Positions 40,479 through 51,600 of a stretch of DNA of 64,000 nucleotides are shown piece by piece. Numbering within the stretch: position 1 is the stretch's first letter; every line of letters starts with the position of its first letter. Source of the stretch: Ditylenchus dipsaci (taxonomy: Eukaryota; Nematoda; Chromadorea; Rhabditida; Anguinidae); contig SADC01000048.1 of NCBI GenBank assembly GCA_004194705.1, forward strand, positions 222,752-286,751, written 5' to 3'. A program made the translations under genes and the position numbers. The notes beneath the pieces are model-generated. The model saw only the letters and a program-made list of their open reading frames with translations. It was not told the origin of the DNA and did not search any database.

Positions 40479-41391
40479 TTAGAGGACAACACGGGGAGTA
40501 GGCGTTTGAGCAGCTGTAGGAAAAGTAGGTCTTGTGGTAGTGCTAGTGTGCTCTCCAATATTAAGAAAAGTACATAGCTCAAGGAGTTGCTTTGGCACTG
40601 CATCAAATACTGTCTGTGTCAAAGCTAAGTCTTCTTTAAGACATTTTTGGAAAGAATAAAAACGCCTAGAAAATATTTTAAATTCATTAAAGTTGATAAT
40701 TTTCTTGTGTTTCGTATGAAGTATTCTCAAGTTGCTTAACTACTGTCATCGGTTTTCCTGGGAAAAATCGATGGGGCAAAAGAGTTACCTACGCGAATTT
40801 TTCACTATTCTCAGATTTTTTTGAGCCATTCTGCAGTGTGCTCAAATAAAATTTTGAAAGGGTATATGGAATATTTTTTTTAATATTTCAAAAATGTGTT
40901 TTTCTGAAAAAAAATCCGTAACCTTGAGGCAAACACATACAGTCTACTCTCGTAAAGTGGCACTCCAATAAACTGTCACCCTCGATAAACTAGCACTTTG
41001 AAAAAGCCCTATTTGGCTGGCCGACAGAGAAATTAGGCAAAGTAACATCCCACTAAACTGGCACCCCGATAAACTGGCACCCAGGCTGGTCCCAGGGGTG
41101 CCAGTTTATCGAGAGTAGACTGTAATTTGAAAAGTTTTCAATTCAGCCTCTGCATTATTAATTTAGAGTAAGACTAAAAAAAACTAACTGGCAAACTTTA
41201 TGCGAGCGTTCATCTTTAAGAAAGTTCCACTGCAATATTAAAATAAAAAAGCGCATTAAATTTTTTATACTTACATCGAATTGGCAGTTCTTGACTATAA
41301 GAGTGTAATCCATACGGTAATCTTCGTCGCTCATTTCCAGCTTCACAAATGCTGGCAAGAAATAGATGATTAAAATAGTAAGGTATTGCAT
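40479..41391 (-). CDS. small secreted protein gene, three exons
   Basis: Minus-strand start at 41391 right after CTTTAAG AA, a trans-splice-like site. Exon 1 (41277-41391): signal peptide MQYLTILIIYFLPAFVKLE, then MSDEDYRMDYTLIVKNCQFD, phase-0 GTAAGT donor. Exon 2 about 41192-41224: WNFLKDERSHK, after an ATTGCAG acceptor. Exon 3 40479-40739, phase 0: contains FQKCLKEDLALTQTVFDAV, LLELCTFLNIG and a T/P-rich tail ending PTPRVVL and TAA. Predicted extracellular, 3 Cys, mucin-like tail. No family recognised. Phases agree in this model, but the acceptor of exon 3 is weak. A pogo-type MITE lies in the second intron. Confidence 0.5.
40940..41122. mobile_element. 183-bp pogo/Tigger-type MITE
   Basis: CAGTCTACTCTCGTAAAGTG and, inverted, CAGTCTACTCTCGATAAACT with TA flanks. 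Internal AAACTGGCACCC words repeat the inner terminus. It sits in an intron of the minus-strand secreted gene. Confidence 0.85.
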
Positions 41392-41393
41392 TT

Positions 41394-41634
41394 CTTAAAG
41401 GGCCTGACTTCTTCCTACTCGGTGGTCCCCCGCCAATTCAAAAATTTTCCCTTGATCATTGGACTTCTGTACGGATTTTTCTGCCACGTTTCTAACAAAA
41501 CTAGGCCTGAAATCAAATTTAGGCTTAGTTTTGTTAGAAACCTAGCGGAAAAATCCGTACAGAAGTCTAATGATCAAGGAAATTTTTGAATTGGCGGGAC
41601 CACCGAATAGGAAGAGGTCAGGCCCTTTTAAAGA
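41394..41634. mobile_element. 240-bp foldback with TTAAAGGGCCTGAC ends
   Basis: Left TTAAAGGGCCTGACTTCTTC, right the complement. Arms pair over about 100 bases, with TTTCTAACAAAACTAGGCC mirrored around a short centre. It starts a few bases from the start codon at 41391 and so occupies that gene's promoter side. Confidence 0.75.
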
Positions 41635-41757
41635 TAATTTTAAAGCTTTTAAAGACGGTAAGCTTATATAAATGTAATCTAGGTCGCTGATTTCCGAGTC
41701 TGGCGCCAAAAAGGTCGAACTACCCTAGAACTGGTCAAACAAGCCAAAAAAGTAGCA

Positions 41758-41838
41758 TGCCACCATGTGGGATCGAACGTGCGCACTCTTTTATGACGAT
41801 AAGATACAAAAGCTTACGCACTGCGCCACCGTAAAAGC
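41758..41838 (-). repeat. tRNA-like relic (possible SINE head)
   Basis: The minus strand has an A box TGGCGCAGTGCG (41817-41828) and a B box GTTCGATCCC (41769-41778) about 40 bases apart. The T stem does not pair well and the anticodon arm has an oversized loop, so this is not a working tRNA. A second A-box-like GGTGGCGCAGG lies on the minus strand near 41910-41922. Confidence 0.35.
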
Positions 41839-42468
41839 CTAAGTGACCGCTCCCCCCCCTCTAAAGAGTATTTTTCTGTAAGCGTACTAGGGCGTACTTT
41901 GGCTACAATCCTGCGCCACCGAGGCCTTTTTTAACCTATAATCGTTTCCCCACGTCTTTAAACTAAGAATATAGTTAATACTTGATACAAAATCGATCTT
42001 TAACGTGCAGAAAACACATTTTTAGAATTGGAAAAACAATTTTTCCAAAAAAATTTTGCCTTAGTCTCCCAAGACAAAATTGTGAATATATCAAAAAAAG
42101 TTTTTTTTACTTGGCGCCAAATATTTTTAAAGAGAATAAGGGCTGTATATGGAGGAGAGAGGAAAAAAGGGGGGCCACTTGGTCTCTTCTTAATTCGCTC
42201 AAAATCTGAGACTTTTGTTCAAAAGAAATGATTTTGTCATTTTGCACAAAAAAGTGCTTTAGATAAAGAAAGTATAGGGTCTTCAGAGTGTGTTGTGACA
42301 GTCGCAAAAGAATAGGAAGCTTAATTTAAAAAATGCTGGACAGAAAAATTTTTTTCGCTTGGAATACTCGGATTCCTGTTCAGCAGGGTCGATTTCTCTA
42401 GTAAACTGCACTTAAAACTTAAAATTCACAGTCAAATTTTGAATTCCGCTCGAGACAACAAATATTTA

Positions 42469-42911
42469 AAGGGGGATACATTTTATAGTCCGGATGCTTC
42501 GAATACCACTACGAGCATGCACACTTGTTTTGACTATTTTTTTATCTTTTTTTCTTTTCCTATTCATAACTTTTTTTAAATTAGTTGAACTGTAGTATTG
42601 AACTGTAAGCAGCCAGGTGTTAGAGTTATCACTTTTGAAAAAAAAGAAGAAATTTTTTCAATAAGATCAGCTAAAATAAAAATTTGACACAATAAAGAGT
42701 AAAATTTGCATCTAAAAGAAATAATTACCCGTAACTATTTGTGCTCTAACACCTGGCTGCCAATTTCGGTCTACTAGTACTATAGTTCAACTAATTTAAA
42801 AAAAATTATGAATAGGAAAAGAGAAAAAAATAAATAAAAAAATAGTCAAAATAAGTGTGCATGCTCGTAGTGGTATTCGAGCATTCGGTTTATAAAATGT
42901 ACCCCCTTGAA
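42469..42911. mobile_element. 0.44-kb foldback with AGGGGGATACATTTTATA ends
   Basis: Left AGGGGGATACATTTTATA and ACCACTACGAGCATGCACAC; right the complement ending AAAATGTACCCCCTT. Inner arms mirror AGCCAGGTGTTAGAG and TTAGTTGAACTGTAGTA. Non-coding. Confidence 0.75.
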
Positions 42912-42946
42912 ACACAGAAATTGCACTTTTTAATTGAGTTAGTATA

Positions 42947-43593
42947 CAGTCGACTCCCGATTTAGTGTACACCCAATTTAGTGTACACCTCGGTTCAGTG
43001 CACACCTGGACTCAATCATTTTGGCCGGCGGTTAATCAAAATGGACAATACTTTTTTCTCCGCCTAATTTACTTTTTTTCCGCCTAATTTCTTTTTTTCC
43101 GCCTAATTTTAACTTTGTTTTTATTTCGGCATTTTTCTCTTAATTTTTATGCTAATTTTTGAAAGTTTTAGTATTGTCGTGTAGCCCAGGATCTCATCTT
43201 TCCAACAAGCCATTAAGCTTTATCAGATAATTAAGAAATGTGGAGATTGAGGGGTTTTAATAAAATAAATTTTATTTTTATTTTATTTTTGAAACCTCTA
43301 AAAGTCTACCTTTCTAAAATCCTTCAATGAAGTTTTATAGCTTTTTGGAAAGCTGAGATCCTGGGATTCACGATAATGCTAAAACTTTAAAAAATTAGCA
43401 AAAGATTAACAGAAAATGCCGACATAAAATTAGGCGGAAAAAAAGAAATTAGGCGGAAAAAAAAGTAAATTAGGCGGAGAAAAAGTATTGTCCAATCAAA
43501 ATGACTAGAATGAACACTCAATTTAGTGTGCACTCGATTTAGTGTACACCTGGAGCCGGTCCCCAGGGTGTGCACTGAACCGAAAGTCGACTT
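42947..43593. mobile_element. 647-bp pogo-type element with nested CCGCCTAATTT foldback
   Basis: Outer end CAGTCGACTCCCGATTTAGT, right end mirrored (ACCGAAAGTCGACTT) with TA flanks. Sub-terminal TTTAGTGTACACC words. Inside, 43035-43500, is a second foldback with TTTCCGCCTAATTT triplets on the left and AAATTAGGCGGAAA on the right. Confidence 0.75.
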
Positions 43594-44395
43594 TAATGAA
43601 CTTTAGCCTAGTTTATATTAAAAAGGAAAAATCATTAACACATAATTATCAAATGAGTGTATATTTTCTTTATTAAACAAAAGCTCAATGAATCATAAAA
43701 GTATGGACTAAGTCATAGTTAAAAAGAGTGTAGTCTCATTGTACAGCCAAAAACAGAGATCCTTTTATGTGAACCACCCAATAATGATATGTATTGATTT
43801 ATGCTGAAAAAGCGGAAAGAAAGCTTTTATACAACAGTTTAATCGTTCTTTCCGACTAAAAAAGTCTAATTTTTAATTTTTGAGTAAAAAAGGTCACGAG
43901 GCTAAGAAACGCAATAAACATTTTGCAAAATATTGACTCTGCCGTGAGATACAGACCTTTAAAGTAAAGGGCGTCTATTATCACAAGAGGTTCTTCTATT
44001 ACAGCAAAAATAGTACACAGAATCTTCTTCTTTGAAAAGCCAAAAACTGGAAATTAAGAGCATTGTTCCTTTGTGGTTTTTTCCATTCTTTGCCTATACC
44101 TTTGGCTTTTTGGCTGAAATACACTATGTGTACCTGGCCGAAATCGGGTTTCAACCACTCTTGAGCAGTTTCAGACTGTGAAGCGGTATAGAATGAGTCT
44201 AAGCGCTGCGAGAATTTTTTTGGCTAAAATTTGATTTTTTTCATTGAGAGGTAGGAATTATAATGGGGTACGTGAATACCTGAAAAGTTAGTAAAAAATA
44301 AAAATTTGAACGTAATTTTTATATTAACCGTAGGAGGGTCACTTAAAAGGGTCGCTTCTGGGCACGTTGGAATGAACGGCTCTGAATTCTTTGGC
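43594..44395. other. no gene recognised
   Basis: A+T-rich sequence without exon or repeat that I can identify. Confidence 0.3.
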
Positions 44396-44544
44396 TACCA
44401 GACAATTTCTAATATTTTTAGAATTTGTCGCGCGACATTTTCTAATATTTTTCGGTGAATTTGGACAAAACAACCGAATTTACCGAAAAATATTAGAAAA
44501 TGTCGCGCGACAAATTCTAAAAATATTAGAAATTGTCTGGTAGC
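44396..44544. repeat. 150-bp hairpin with GTCGCGCGAC
   Basis: GGCTACCAGACAATTTC and its complement bracket a long stem containing TAGAATTTGTCGCGCGACAT; loop of about 20 bases. Confidence 0.8.
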
Positions 44545-44899
44545 CGAATTCTTTTTTTGTTGCCGTTGCCATCCATGTTATGTGCTAAACAAAAAAAAAG
44601 AGACTCTGGCGGTAATGATGCTACCTTTAGTTACCTATATTAAATTTATAAATTACAAAAGGTCAATTTGGGTAAGCACTCTCAAAAATAAAATCACACG
44701 AATCGTCCCAACATGCCGAGCCGCACACCGTGCATTCAAACCACAATATCTCATTCTCATAAAGCGAAATCGTGTTTCGACCACTTTTTTGAGAATCAAA
44801 AAAAAAACGACCAAAATTTGACCGATTTTTTTGTTTCTTCTTTTTTGCCTTGGTCTCAGAGCTAACCCAGCATAAATGGGTATCGAGATACCCTAAAAA

Positions 44900-45084
44900 G
44901 ATGAAACTTGAACATAGTTTTGTTAACTGAGGCCTACCGCGAAAAAAACTCTGGTATGCATATTGTTTTTAATTTCGAGTGATTGGTGTCTAAGGTATGT
45001 GGGTGTGCACATCTCAACTCCAAGCCCCCTTCATGCATCCAGAGTCACCTTCGAGTGATTTGTGTCTAAGGTATGTGGGTGTGC
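44900..45084. repeat. common hairpin repeat, copy left of the SUMO-protease exon
   Basis: TTGAACATAGTTTTGTTAAC, CTCTGGTATGCAT, and two direct copies of CGAGTGATT...GTGTCTAAGGTATGTGGG. The second ends exactly where the protease exon starts (45085). Confidence 0.8.
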
Positions 45085-45252
45085 GAATCGGAGGCTCTTC
45101 AAATGATCGACAGTTTTTCAGAGCCGGTGGATGAAGTTCTGGTGAAGGGATTTGGCATTGAGTCGAGGAAGCATGATTTCGACAAGCTGAAGCCTGACGA
45201 ATGGATCAACGACAACATATTCCACTACTACCTCAACCTGATTGTCCATAAA
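45085..45252 (+). pseudogene. SENP/Ulp1 catalytic-domain exon fragment
   Basis: The open frame reads ESEALQMIDSFSEPVDEVLV and KHDFDKLKPDEWINDNIF, then HYYLNLIVHK, matching the start of the C48 domain (the WLND...YL.L block that forms the SUMO contact face). It ends in a GTATCTTC donor. No following exon with the catalytic His/Asp/Cys was found within several kb, and no start codon context is present. It abuts a copy of the common hairpin repeat at its 5' edge; another copy follows at 45560. Most likely a piece carried by that repeat family. Confidence 0.7.
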
Positions 45253-45282
45253 GTATCTTCTCTCTTTTGTTCCTTTTTTCAG
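45253..45282 (+). other. 30-bp intron-like block after the SENP exon
   Basis: GTATCTTCTCTCTTTTG to TTTTTTCAG. Near-identical blocks occur at 55699-55727 and 26747-26774 inside or beside other copies of the common repeat, where no protease coding sequence is seen. Confidence 0.6.
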
Positions 45283-45559
45283 CCTTCTGTTCAACCCCAT
45301 CCATGCAAGTAGTACAAAGACCATACCTATGGACACTTACGAAGATAAGCCCATAGGTATGAGAGTTCGAGAACAGTTTTATGTCGACCTACATTTCGAA
45401 TCAATATTTCGAAATATCAAATAGTGCGACATAGGTATGGGTCAAGAAAGGGCGGAGCTTGACACACTCTCGTACATATGGGCTCATCTTTGAAAAGTGT
45501 CTCATTGGTATGGGGCATAAAGGCGGAATCCTTTGATATACAAAGCTTGTTTATATACT

Positions 45560-45760
45560 ACTACTCATGCATCCAGAGTAACTTTCGAGTGATTTGTGTG
45601 TAAGGTATGTGGGTGTGCGCATCTCAACTCCAAGCCTTCAAGCCACCTAAGGGAGCGCAGAAGGCTTGAGTGTTAAAGATAAGCTCACTCCGTCATTTTA
45701 GACATGATTCCGAGCAAGACTCGTGATCATAAATGCATATAGAATGTGTTTATGCCCGGC
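45560..45760. repeat. common hairpin repeat, copy right of the SUMO-protease exon
   Basis: CATGCATCCAGAGTAACTTT, AAGGTATGTGGGTGTGCGCA, CTCAACTCCAAGCC, then GACATGATTCCGAGCAAGAC and ATCATAAATGC. Direct orientation relative to 44900-45084. Confidence 0.8.
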
Positions 45761-45968
45761 TTGAAAGGGAAGTTCTGTAAGTTTGTGTATGATTAAGGCC
45801 ACCTTGACCCTTAAAAAATCGTAAATTGACTGTTTGATCTCAAATGAAACACCACGATGGCTCAGTACGATAGCACTGAACTCGGCACTTTTTATGGGAA
45901 TTTGCTGAACTGTGGCCTCCCGAAGTTTGGTATTCAGAAAAAACAGAATCTTTCTTAAAATCATTTAT

Positions 45969-46652
45969 ACTTAGACGCACAGTCATTTAAAAACTTATTA
46001 GACGCAAAATGAGTTGCTCTTTCTAATGAGCACAAGAACACTACAATATGTTGTGAATTTTGGCGAAATAATGTGTATTTTATTTTCAAAAAATCACAAT
46101 TTTCGACACTAATCTTTGGCGAAAAAAGAAGACCTGCCCCTTGTAACTTTTATTGCATCAGGAAAAAATATAATTTAGCATATTTCTGATGAAAAAATTG
46201 AAAAAAAAAGAATTTGAAGTTTGCTAGTCGTCCTAACTCTTTTAAGTTTTTGACGTAATTTTTTGAATCTGACATCTTGACATTGGATTCGAGGTCAGTG
46301 TATCTGATTTGGTTTTTAAACTATTCGTATAGTTGACTGCCTTTGACTGCCTAATTTAGAATTCCGCTCAAGACAATTAATATTTAAATTGTCTTAAATA
46401 TAAACCAATTTTTCCCCAAATTTTTGTCACAAAAATGCAAAATGAAATTTTTTTTCGGATGAATTAAAACTTACGAGGGTGAAGGTCGATTTCCTAATTT
46501 TAGTGGTTTTTTCGCCAAAAAGATGCTGATTTTTTGAAGAAAAGAAACACACTATTTCGTCAAAATTCACGACGGATTTCAGTGTTATTCAGCTCATTGG
46601 AAAGAAAAACTCATGCTGCGTCGAATAAGCTTTTGAATGACTGTGCGTCATT
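45969..46652. mobile_element. 0.68-kb foldback with GACGCACAGTCATT ends
   Basis: Left GACGCACAGTCATTTAAAA and AATGAGTTGCTCTTTCTAAT; right is the complement ending TGACTGTGCGTC. Arms pair over about 120 bases. Inner sequence includes a GAATTCCGCTCAAGACAA fragment (see 60200). Confidence 0.65.
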
Positions 46653-47230
46653 GAATTTTCACTGAGCATGAATTTTTTAAAGAAATATACTGGTTTTTGT
46701 TAGTACCGAACTTCGGGAGTTCACAGCTCGGCAAATTATTATCGAAAAATGACCAAAGTTATTACTATCGCACTGCGCACATCGTGGGCTTTAATTTGAG
46801 CCCGAACATTCAATTTCCCATTTTCGGATGGGTCCGATTTACTCAAACAATAAAGAGATATGTTCAAACAACGGTAACATGTAAACGGCCTTAGAAATGG
46901 CTAAAACCCGATTTCAGCCAAGTACAGATAGTGTATTCCGGCCTGCTTTTTTAAAAATTTTATTGACGCATATTCTAATTCTGTCTGGTTTAAAAACATT
47001 CTCAAAATTTATTTTATGAATTCTTCACCAAACCATCATTACATCTCGTTGGCTTCAATAGCATAAAAAATGTTTGCTTAGTTACGCCACATCATTACCC
47101 CCCGTTCACCAAAGAAAAATGCTGACAGATCTAGTTGTCTAAATGATTAATTTTCAATATACTATACATTCCATTACGCTCAAAATCACTAATTGCTATT
47201 TTGCTTTTTGCTAAATATATGTTTTCATGA
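46653..47230. other. no gene recognised
   Basis: Nothing identifiable apart from a fragment (GAACTTCGGGAG) that pairs with CTCCCGAAGTTTGG at 45925 and may be the outer arm of the preceding foldback. Confidence 0.3.
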
Positions 47231-47231
47231 T

Positions 47232-47870
47232 CCGGCACTTGTGGGGCCCATTTTTTGTTAACTGTAAATAGTGTTTAGACGTCTCCTAAGCAACTCTCAT
47301 CCGCTTAAATGATGAGATAGTTGTTTACTAACAATTTCCACACTAAAAACTAAGTTTAAAAAAAATTGGTTACCTAAGGTTGACCAATTTCCTTGGTCCC
47401 CCAAGCTTAACACAAACGTGGTAGGATACCTTAATATAGGATAATTTACCGTGGGGGACCTAGGCAATTGGTCAACCTTAGGTACCCAAACTTTTCTTGA
47501 AACCCCATTTTTTTAATGCGGAAATGGTTAGTAAACAACTTTTTATCGTTTTTAGCGTATGAGAATTACAGGGTGTGTCAGAATTACGCGCACTTTTTTT
47601 TTCAAATGAAAATTTTGTGGCGTTGCGTTTTTTCTATGAATTTTATGGATATATTTTTAAAATTAACCACTCATTTGTAGCTAAGAATGTCAGCTACAAA
47701 ATGAGTGGTCAAGGTTGAAAAATATTTTAAAATTTTATAGAAATATACAATGCCATAAAATTTTCATTTGAAAAAAGTGCGCGTAATTCTGACACACCCT
47801 GTACTTAGGAGACGTCTAAACACTATTTACAGTTAACGAAAAAAGCCGCTCTTTAGCCCCAAGTGCACAA
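47232..47870. mobile_element. nested foldback element, complete copy
   Basis: Outer arms: CCGGCACTTGTGGGGCCC and GTTAACTGTAAATAGTGTTT, mirrored at 47802-47870. Inner arms GTTTACTAACAATTTCC mirrored at 47527-47540, enclosing a further foldback CTAAGGTTGACCAATTTCC. The right arm is interrupted by the TA-flanked element 47569-47801. Confidence 0.8.
47569..47801. mobile_element. 233-bp TA-flanked MITE (CAGGGTGTGTCAGAATTA) with shared central hairpin
   Basis: Perfect ends CAGGGTGTGTCAGAATTACG and complement, TA at 47567-68 and 47802-03. Central hairpin 47666-47709. It is inserted in one arm of the surrounding foldback; the other arm keeps the unoccupied sequence. Confidence 0.9.
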
Positions 47871-48650
47871 GTACCATAATCCATCATGTTACTATTACCC
47901 ACTTCTAGCACTTTTCTTTCTCCACCTATGACCACTAACATTCGAATACGAGTCTCTTTGTACTAGAATCATGGAAATACAAAGTAGAAGGGAAGGATGA
48001 AATCACTCTTGCAACAAAAAGCAACTTACACGGACAAGGCACGAACATTCCGTGAAATATCGAAGAAAATTCAATATTAAAAATTAGCTCTATTAGAGCT
48101 AGCTGTTACAGACTTTAATATGCGAAATTAAAAAAAAGAACATTTGGTCAAAAACAGGAATTTGAAGGAAAAGTGCATTTATCTAGTGCTTATTGCCATT
48201 TTGAGCGAAAAAAAAGATTTTGACTAAAACTTCGAAAATGAAAAAGATTTGGGTCCCAAAAAATGACAAATCTTTTTAAAAGGACATATGGCTGAATAGG
48301 GCTTATTAAGGGCATTGCATACAAGTTTGGGGTCTGATTTTGTGATATTCGTGCTCAGCACGTCTGAAAACCCCAGGTAGCCAAAAGCTACAGTCCTTCT
48401 TTCTCGTGCTAATATCACTCGTAGTTAGTCGTTTGTAAATAACTTGAGCTATCTTTATACTGGTGCGCATTTTTCTAATTTTAGTCATGGACCCGTACAA
48501 AAGGTCCGAAGTTTATTTTTTGGAATAAAATAGGACAATTTATGAAGAGCGTTGCTAAAATCTTGGTTCAAACATAGGGTCTTTAACAAATGGCGTGATT
48601 TCCTCACACAGTTTCAGTTTTTTTTGCGTCTTTATATAATTTTTCAGAAA

Positions 48651-51600
48651 ATGGAGAGTATTAACCCGATTTGGATTATTCTGTGGACTTTCTATATTGC
48701 TGGCTTTGATGCGGCTGAGCCTCGCAAAAACTATCCAGCAAATGATATGTATTCTGAATTGATTCAAAGTCAAGCAGAGACCTGCGTGTAAATTTATTAT
48801 TTATTATTTTTTCTGAAACTTTTATACAAAATGAATTAATTGAAAAATGTTACTTAAATGGGCCGGAATGTTTTATATGGGGGTCGTCCGAAAACATGTT
48901 CAAAATACTTTTTCATGCGTTTTAGCTGCTAGAAAGTGTAGAGAGCATGTTTTTCAAGCGCGGTTTGTAAACATCCCCGTATACCGTATTTCCTCTAATA
49001 AGCGCGCCCGCTCTAATAAGCGCCCCGCCCCCTTCGACTTTGAGGGTCTGGATCTCAGTGTAGAAGCAATATTTTGCAAAGCTTTTGATATGTTTTCTTA
49101 ACTCCCACGAGGTTGACCTAGGTTGACAATTTCCTTGGTCCCCAAGCTTAACACAAACGTGGTAGGATACCTTAATATAGGATAATTTACCGTGGGGACC
49201 TAGGCAATTGGTCAACCTTAGGTACCCAAACTTTTCTTGAAACCCATTTTTTAATGCGGAAATGGTTAGTAAACAACTTTTTATCGTTTTTAGCGTATGA
49301 GAATTACAGGGTGTGTCAGAATTACGCGCACTTTTTTTCAAATGAAAATTTTGTGGCGTTGCGTTTTTCTATGAATTTTATGGATATATTTTTAAAATTA
49401 ACCACTCATTTTGTAGCTAAGAATGTCAGCTACAAAATGAGTGGTCAAGGTTGAAAAATATTTTAAATTTTATAGAAATAATACAATGCCATAAAATTTT
49501 CATTTGAAAAAAGTGCGCGTAATTCTGACACACCCTGTACTTAGGAGACGTCTAAACACTATTTACAGTTAACGAAAAAAGCCGCTCTTTAGCCCCAAGT
49601 GCACAAGTACCCATAATACTAGTCATCCCAAGCTGATACCGTATTTCCTCTAATAAGCGCCCCCCCCTTGACTTCGAGGGTCTGGATCTCAGTGTACAAG
49701 CAATATTTTGCAAAGCTGTTTGATACGTTTTCTTAACTCCACGAGCTCTACTGATTGCACTTTGTCGATTTTGGTTGAGCACCCAAAAATCTCGAAATCG
49801 AATTCCTAATTTTCCGATTTTTGGAGGTTTGAAAAATAAGCGCCCCGGGGGGGGGGGGTGGCTATTAAAGGAAATACGGTAACTCTATCGATCCTTCACC
49901 CTCTAATAATCCTCCACCCTTCACCCTCTAATAATCCTCCACCCTTCACTTTGAGGACCTATATCTCAGCCAGAGTAAGTATTTTGCAAATCTGTTTTTC
50001 TCATTTTCTTAACTCCCACCAGCTCCAACGATTCCGCTATTTCGATTTTGAATTTTCACTCAAAAATTTCGAGATTGACCCGAAATTTTTCATATTTTCG
50101 GGGGTGTGAAAATAAACCCTCCATGGGGGATTAATACAGGACATATACGGTATGGGTATTCTACTTCGTTTGGTCCCTGGATCTGGGAAAAAAGAGCCTT
50201 TAAATGCATTTTGTCTTGCTCGGAATTATTTCTAAGGTATGTGGGTGTGCGCATCTTTAACCTACCAAGCCCATGCGCCCTCTTGGGGCGCTTGGGGGCT
50301 TGGAGTTGAAAATGAGCACACCAACCTACCTCAGAATCCAATGATTCGAAAGTTACTATGGTAGCGTGAAACAGCATACATACCAAAGTTTCTTTACCGA
50401 AAGTGGTTCACCGTATTTTCTCTATTTATTACCCCCTCTCTAATAATTACCTTCCCCCCTCCCATAGGCACCCTGTATCACAGCTCAAAAAAAATTTTGC
50501 AAATCTGTTTGTACGTTTTCTTAATCACCACGATATTAGTTAATTCCACTTTTTAGATTTTGGTTAAGCACCCGAAAATTTCAAAATCAAAATAATTTTT
50601 TTCCGATTTTTTGGGGGTTGAAAAATTATTACCCCGGGTAATTAATAGAGAAAATACGGTAAACTGATTTTTTTGGGCGACGCAATACTGTATTTTTCTA
50701 TGTTTAGTTTTCCGGGACTTATTGTTCAACCTCTAAAAAATCTCATAGTTTTGTGGCCGATTTCCAATAAAATCTGAAATGGGGAAATAAGAGAGCTTCT
50801 TGTGATTAAAAAACATGAAAAACAATTTGCAAAAGCTTTTTTCTAGGCTGAGATAAAGGCGTTCAAAGTCGATAATGTGCGCTTATTAAAATCAATACGT
50901 ACGATTACTCGGGATCCATATGGGGGAGTTATTAGAAAGGGAGAAGTTATTACAGACAAGGAATTTTTTACAAAAAACGGTATTTTGTTGATGATTCAGT
51001 TTTACAATGAGAACAAAACTTGTTCAAATAAGATACTTCTTTAATTCCCCCATACTCTGATTTTTTTTTGAAAAGTGACGATTTGTTTGTTTGCATTGCA
51101 ACATCGAGTTGTTGCCAAAATATGGTTCTAAACAAAATTCAACCAGATTTGAATAGCACAAATCGTGTCAAGACTAGGGTTGGCACACAGTTAACTCGGT
51201 TTTTTGAAAAATTTTGACCTTATTTCATGTTTTTATACACTTTTGTATAAAATTTTGAGCATGTCAGCCTGCAATCGAAAGCTTGGAATGTCAGCTACAC
51301 GATGGTTTTAAAATTTTCTTAGATAAGTTCAGAAAATGTATCTATTTCAACGAAAACATTTTCGGGTAATTTCGGGTAAAATTACCCGAAATTACCGGTA
51401 AAATTACCCGAAAATGTTTTCATTGAAATAGATACATTTTTCTGAACTTATCTAAGAAATTTTAAAACCATCGTGTAGCTAACATTCCAAGCTTTCGATC
51501 GCAGGCTGACATGCTCAAAATTTTAGACAAAAAAGTGTAAAAAACATGAAATAAGGTCAAAATTTTTCAAAAAACCGAGTTAACTGTGTGCCAACCCTAG

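Noticed and set aside
41758..41838. Functional tRNA gene on the minus strand
   Set aside because: A and B boxes are present but the T stem and anticodon arm do not fold properly.
47365..49616. The two 500-bp copies as LTRs of a retrotransposon
   Set aside because: They contain foldbacks and a nested MITE, lack TG...CA ends, and no gag/pol sequence lies between them.
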